Assembly (NCBI GenBank): GCA_903921365.1
Contig: CAIXPS010000183.1
Location: 1-55,932 of the forward strand
Length of the DNA: 55,932 nt
Origin: an uncultured bacterium
Lineage (GTDB): Bacteria; Chloroflexota; Anaerolineae; J036; Brachytrichaceae
Direction: 5' to 3'
In this document: piece after piece, positions 53,752 through 55,932 of the stretch
Numbering within the stretch: position 1 is the stretch's first letter
Layout of the letters: each line of letters starts with the position of its first letter
Program-made: the position numbers and the translations under genes
The notes under the pieces: model-generated
Told to the model about the DNA's origin: nothing
Seen by the model: only the letters and a program-made list of their open reading frames with translations
The model's database searches: none

Positions 53752-54675
53752 ATGCGTGTGAATCAAGAAGCAGTCGCGCGGCCAAAGGGAATCACGACCA
53801 TCGCGCGCGGCTTGCTGCGCTCAATGCGCCCAAAGCAGTGGACGAAAAACGGCTTCGTCTTTGCCGCGCTGCTCTTCGATGGCAAACTGTTTCAGTGGGG
53901 CCCGGTCATCAGTTCGTTGATCGGGTTTGCCGTGTTCTGCTTGCTGTCCAGCGCCGTCTATCTGATCAACGATTCCGTCGATGCGCCGGCTGACCGTCTG
54001 CATCCTACCAAGCGCAACCGCCCGATCGCTCGTGGCGACGTGCCTATTCCAGTCGCAGTGAGTTGGGCCGCTTTGCTTGCGATTGCATCGCTGGCTGTTG
54101 CGTTTGCCATGAACCCGGGCTTCGGGATCATCGGGTTGTTGTACTTCAGTTCTACCGTCCTCTACACATTTGTCCTGAAGCACATTGTCATCATCGATGT
54201 GCTGGTGCTGGCGCTCGGCTTTGTGTTGCGCGTCGGCGCCGGCGCAGTGCTGGTCGCTGCCATCCGTTTCTCGCCGTGGATGTATGTGTGCATGATGATG
54301 CTGGCGCTTCTACTCGGCTTTGGCAAGCGCCGGCAGGAACTGGTGGAACTTGATGGCAACGCCGGCACGCGCGCTATCCTGAGCGAATACAGCGTGCCGT
54401 TGCTCGATCAGATCATCTCGATCATCACTGGCGCAACACTGGTCGCGTATGCGTTCTACACGTTCTCCGCGCCGCAGCTGCCGGCCAATCACAGCATGAT
54501 GCTGACGATTCCGTTTGTCATTTATGGCATTTTCCGCTATCTCTACCTCGTGCATGTGAAAGGAGCTGGCGGCGCGCCCGACGAAATCCTGCTGAGCGAT
54601 CGCCCGTTGCAGATCACCATCGTGCTCTGGGGGCTGGCCGCCGTGGTTGTGTTGTACATTTTGCCGCAAGGATAG
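53752..54675 (+). CDS. UbiA-family polyprenyl-phosphate phosphoribosyltransferase
   Basis: A 307-residue membrane protein with about nine helices. MRPKQWTKNGFVFAAL opens the family domain and the Mg-diphosphate site is NDSVDAPADRLHP, followed by KRNRPIARG. This pattern is that of decaprenyl-phosphate phosphoribosyltransferase (Rv3806c type), which joins PRPP to a polyprenyl phosphate to start polyprenyl-phosphoarabinose synthesis. The second Asp motif normally near DVxxLx3FxLR is present as IIDVLVLALGFVLRVGAG. Genes for the following epimerase steps are not in the window. The stop is 4 nt before the mevalonate kinase start. Confidence 0.88.
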   Translation: MRVNQEAVARPKGITTIARGLLRSMRPKQWTKNGFVFAALLFDGKLFQWGPVISSLIGFAVFCLLSSAVYLINDSVDAPADRLHPTKRNRPIARGDVPIPVAVSWAALLAIASLAVAFAMNPGFGIIGLLYFSSTVLYTFVLKHIVIIDVLVLALGFVLRVGAGAVLVAAIRFSPWMYVCMMMLALLLGFGKRRQELVELDGNAGTRAILSEYSVPLLDQIISIITGATLVAYAFYTFSAPQLPANHSMMLTIPFVIYGIFRYLYLVHVKGAGGAPDEILLSDRPLQITIVLWGLAAVVVLYILPQG

Positions 54676-54678
54676 CGC

Positions 54679-55602
54679 ATGGCAGACGCCGTCACGCGCA
54701 CTGCGTGCGCCAAAATCATCCTGTGTGGTGAGCATGCCGTGGTGTATGGCCGCCCTGCGATTGCACTGCCGCTGTCGCACCTGCGCGCGCGCGCAACCGT
54801 CGCAGCCGGGACGGGCGCCTTTCGCATCAACGCGCCCGATATTCGCGCCGACTTTGACATCGTCAGCGACCCCACACGTCCGTTGTCGGTGCTTAGCCGC
54901 CTGACCTTTGAGGCGCTCGGCCAGTCGCCAGCCGCCGCAATCCTCACGATCATGTCGGACATCCCACCTGCATCGCACCTCGGCAGCAGCGCCTCAGTGG
55001 CGGTTGCATGTGCGCGCGCGATTGCCGCCTACTGCGGGCGTGAGTTGTTGGCAGACGAAGCCAGCCGTCTGGCGTTTGAGGTCGAGAAGATCTACCATGG
55101 CTCGCCCAGCGGGATCGACAACACCGCGGTGGCGTATGAGCAGCCGGTGTGGTTTGCGCGTGGGCGGCCCGACGCTGGCGCGATCATTATCTCGATCCCA
55201 CAATCACCCCACCTCGTCATTGCAGACACCGGTGTGGCAGTGCCCACGCGTGTGCCGGTCGGGGATGTGCGCAAGGGCTGGGAAGCTGACCCTGCGCGCT
55301 TCGAGCGGCTATTCGATCAGGTTGCTGACGCAGTTACCGCGGCGCGCAATGCGTTGTTAACGAGTGACTGGCCAGCGCTCGGCGCCCAGATGAACACCAA
55401 CCACGCACTCTTACAGCAACTGGGCGTGTCGTCGCCCGAACTCGACGCCTTGTGTGATACGGCGCGCAGGGCCGGCGCGCTCGGCGCCAAGCTATCAGGC
55501 GGCGGACGCGGTGGGAATATGATCGCGCTCGCGCCCGATGCCCAGAGCGCAGACCAATTGCGAATCGCGCTGCGGGCATCCGGCGCGGCGCGCGTGATGT
55601 AG
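54679..55602 (+). CDS. mvk: Mevalonate kinase
   Basis: A 307-residue GHMP kinase: AKIILCGEHAVVYGRPAIALPL at the N-terminus (substrate Lys and His), ATP motif PPASHLGSSASVAVA near residue 100, SGIDNTAV with the catalytic Asp, and KLSGGGRGGN near 272. This is the mevalonate-kinase pattern (LGSSAS with GxDNxx), not galactokinase. It phosphorylates mevalonate toward isopentenyl diphosphate, thus precursors of the polyprenyl phosphate used by the gene before it. AAGGA serves as ribosome site. Other mevalonate genes are not in the window. Confidence 0.93.
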   Translation: MADAVTRTACAKIILCGEHAVVYGRPAIALPLSHLRARATVAAGTGAFRINAPDIRADFDIVSDPTRPLSVLSRLTFEALGQSPAAAILTIMSDIPPASHLGSSASVAVACARAIAAYCGRELLADEASRLAFEVEKIYHGSPSGIDNTAVAYEQPVWFARGRPDAGAIIISIPQSPHLVIADTGVAVPTRVPVGDVRKGWEADPARFERLFDQVADAVTAARNALLTSDWPALGAQMNTNHALLQQLGVSSPELDALCDTARRAGALGAKLSGGGRGGNMIALAPDAQSADQLRIALRASGAARVM

Positions 55603-55624
55603 TCTTGATAACCGGATACGACAA

Positions 55625-55932
55625 ATGGCAAATTCATCCAATCTCGAATCTCCAATCTTCGCCTACCAATCCCCCTTCACCACGCGTTATGCCAGCTCGG
55701 CCATGCGCGAGATATGGAGCGAGCGCACCAAGCGCCTGTTGTGGCGGCGCATCTGGGTGGCGCTGGCCGAGGTGCAATGCGATATGGGCATCGTTAACGC
55801 GGAACAGGTCGCTGATCTGCGCGCGCGCACCGAAGACGTGACCGAAGCCAGTATCGCGCGCGCGATGGAGATCGAGCACGACATCCAGCATGACCTGATG
55901 GCCGAGGTGCGCGCCTACGCGGAGCAATGCCC
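55625..55932 (+). CDS. purB: Adenylosuccinate lyase, 5' part, cut by the window edge
   Basis: The frame opens at ATG 55625 and runs 102 codons to the window end. YQSPFTTRYAS, AMREIWSERTK, WRRIWVALAEVQ and EIEHDIQHDLMAEVRAY are the N-terminal hallmarks of PurB, including the His pair region involved in substrate binding. PurB cleaves SAICAR and adenylosuccinate in purine synthesis. The first 12 codons (MANSSNLESPIF) are largely encoded by a heptamer repeat array, so the N-terminus is longer than usual. Confidence 0.9.
   Translation, partial: MANSSNLESPIFAYQSPFTTRYASSAMREIWSERTKRLLWRRIWVALAEVQCDMGIVNAEQVADLRARTEDVTEASIARAMEIEHDIQHDLMAEVRAYAEQC
55640..55660. repeat. Heptamer array, three units, at the purB start
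   Basis: AATCTCG AATCTCC AATCTTC, 21 nt, in frame inside the first codons of purB (encoding NLESPIF). Same family as the other arrays in the window. Confidence 0.75.

Overview
The window reads as a chromosomal segment of a bacterium most likely in the Chloroflexota (Anaerolineae/Chloroflexia side). This is an inference from gene content: a mevalonate kinase next to a UbiA-type polyprenyl-phosphate phosphoribosyltransferase, a DUF3662-FHA protein, paired M16 peptidases, very large glycosyltransferase fusions with coiled-coil tails, and secreted proteins ending in a short Phe/Tyr-Leu/Val-Pro motif. No 16S rRNA or other lineage marker is present. Base composition is mixed: housekeeping genes are GC-rich, while the surface/glycan genes at about 1-5 kb and 26-37 kb are visibly AT-richer.

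Layout. (A) 37-7991, all minus strand: a secreted four-repeat surface protein, a GT-C membrane protein, a TolB-like lipoprotein followed by a methyltransferase, a sulfotransferase-like protein and a large polytopic membrane protein. (B) 8050-17687: core genes, namely a MurF-alanine racemase fusion, an HlyD-type lipoprotein, tgt, a frameshifted alpha/beta hydrolase, an inositol-phosphatase-like enzyme, rsmA and a G5/3D cell-wall protein. (C) 17782-18620: an RNA node with SRP RNA (minus), tRNA-Arg(TCG) with a terminator, and a tiny LAGLIDADG protein. (D) 18606-43702: a 25 kb glycan biosynthesis/export island, nearly all minus strand. Between 43702 and 23989 thirteen genes follow one another with short gaps or overlaps: methyltransferase, RmlD-like reductase, Wzt-like ATPase, a three-glycosyltransferase fusion, a small membrane protein, two GT-C proteins, another methyltransferase, a beta-helix protein, two more GT2-containing proteins, a coiled-coil protein and an FG-GAP protein. 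One plus-strand GT2 gene then separates these from a second minus-strand operon of three glycosyltransferases plus a CDP-paratose-2-epimerase-like SDR. No flippase, polymerase or Wzm permease is visible. (E) 43829-55932: core genes again: asd, ugd, two M16 peptidases, acpS, a lipocalin-like protein, two possible small membrane proteins, a STAND-GNAT-like-HTH protein, an FHA protein, the UbiA enzyme, mevalonate kinase and the truncated start of purB.

How the genes fit together: ugd (UDP-glucuronate), the RmlD-like reductase and the epimerase would supply activated sugars; the GT2/GT4 enzymes and methyltransferases would build and cap a glycan; the Wzt-like protein, whose C-terminal domain resembles glycan-recognition domains, would export it; GT-C enzymes would act outside the membrane using lipid-linked sugars; the beta-helix, FG-GAP and four-repeat proteins are candidate surface partners or acceptors. 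The mevalonate and UbiA genes supply or modify polyprenyl phosphates.

The most unusual signal is a dispersed heptanucleotide repeat (AATCTCT/AGAGATT family). It occurs as exact 7-nt-period arrays at seven places, always in or beside core genes: at gene junctions, inside the MurF reading frame twice, as an inverted pair before acpS, and at the start of purB. I saw none in the glycan island. Other points to check are the three-GT fusion, a shared C-terminal motif on two secreted proteins, the STAND-GNAT-HTH architecture, and three convergent gene pairs that overlap antisense.
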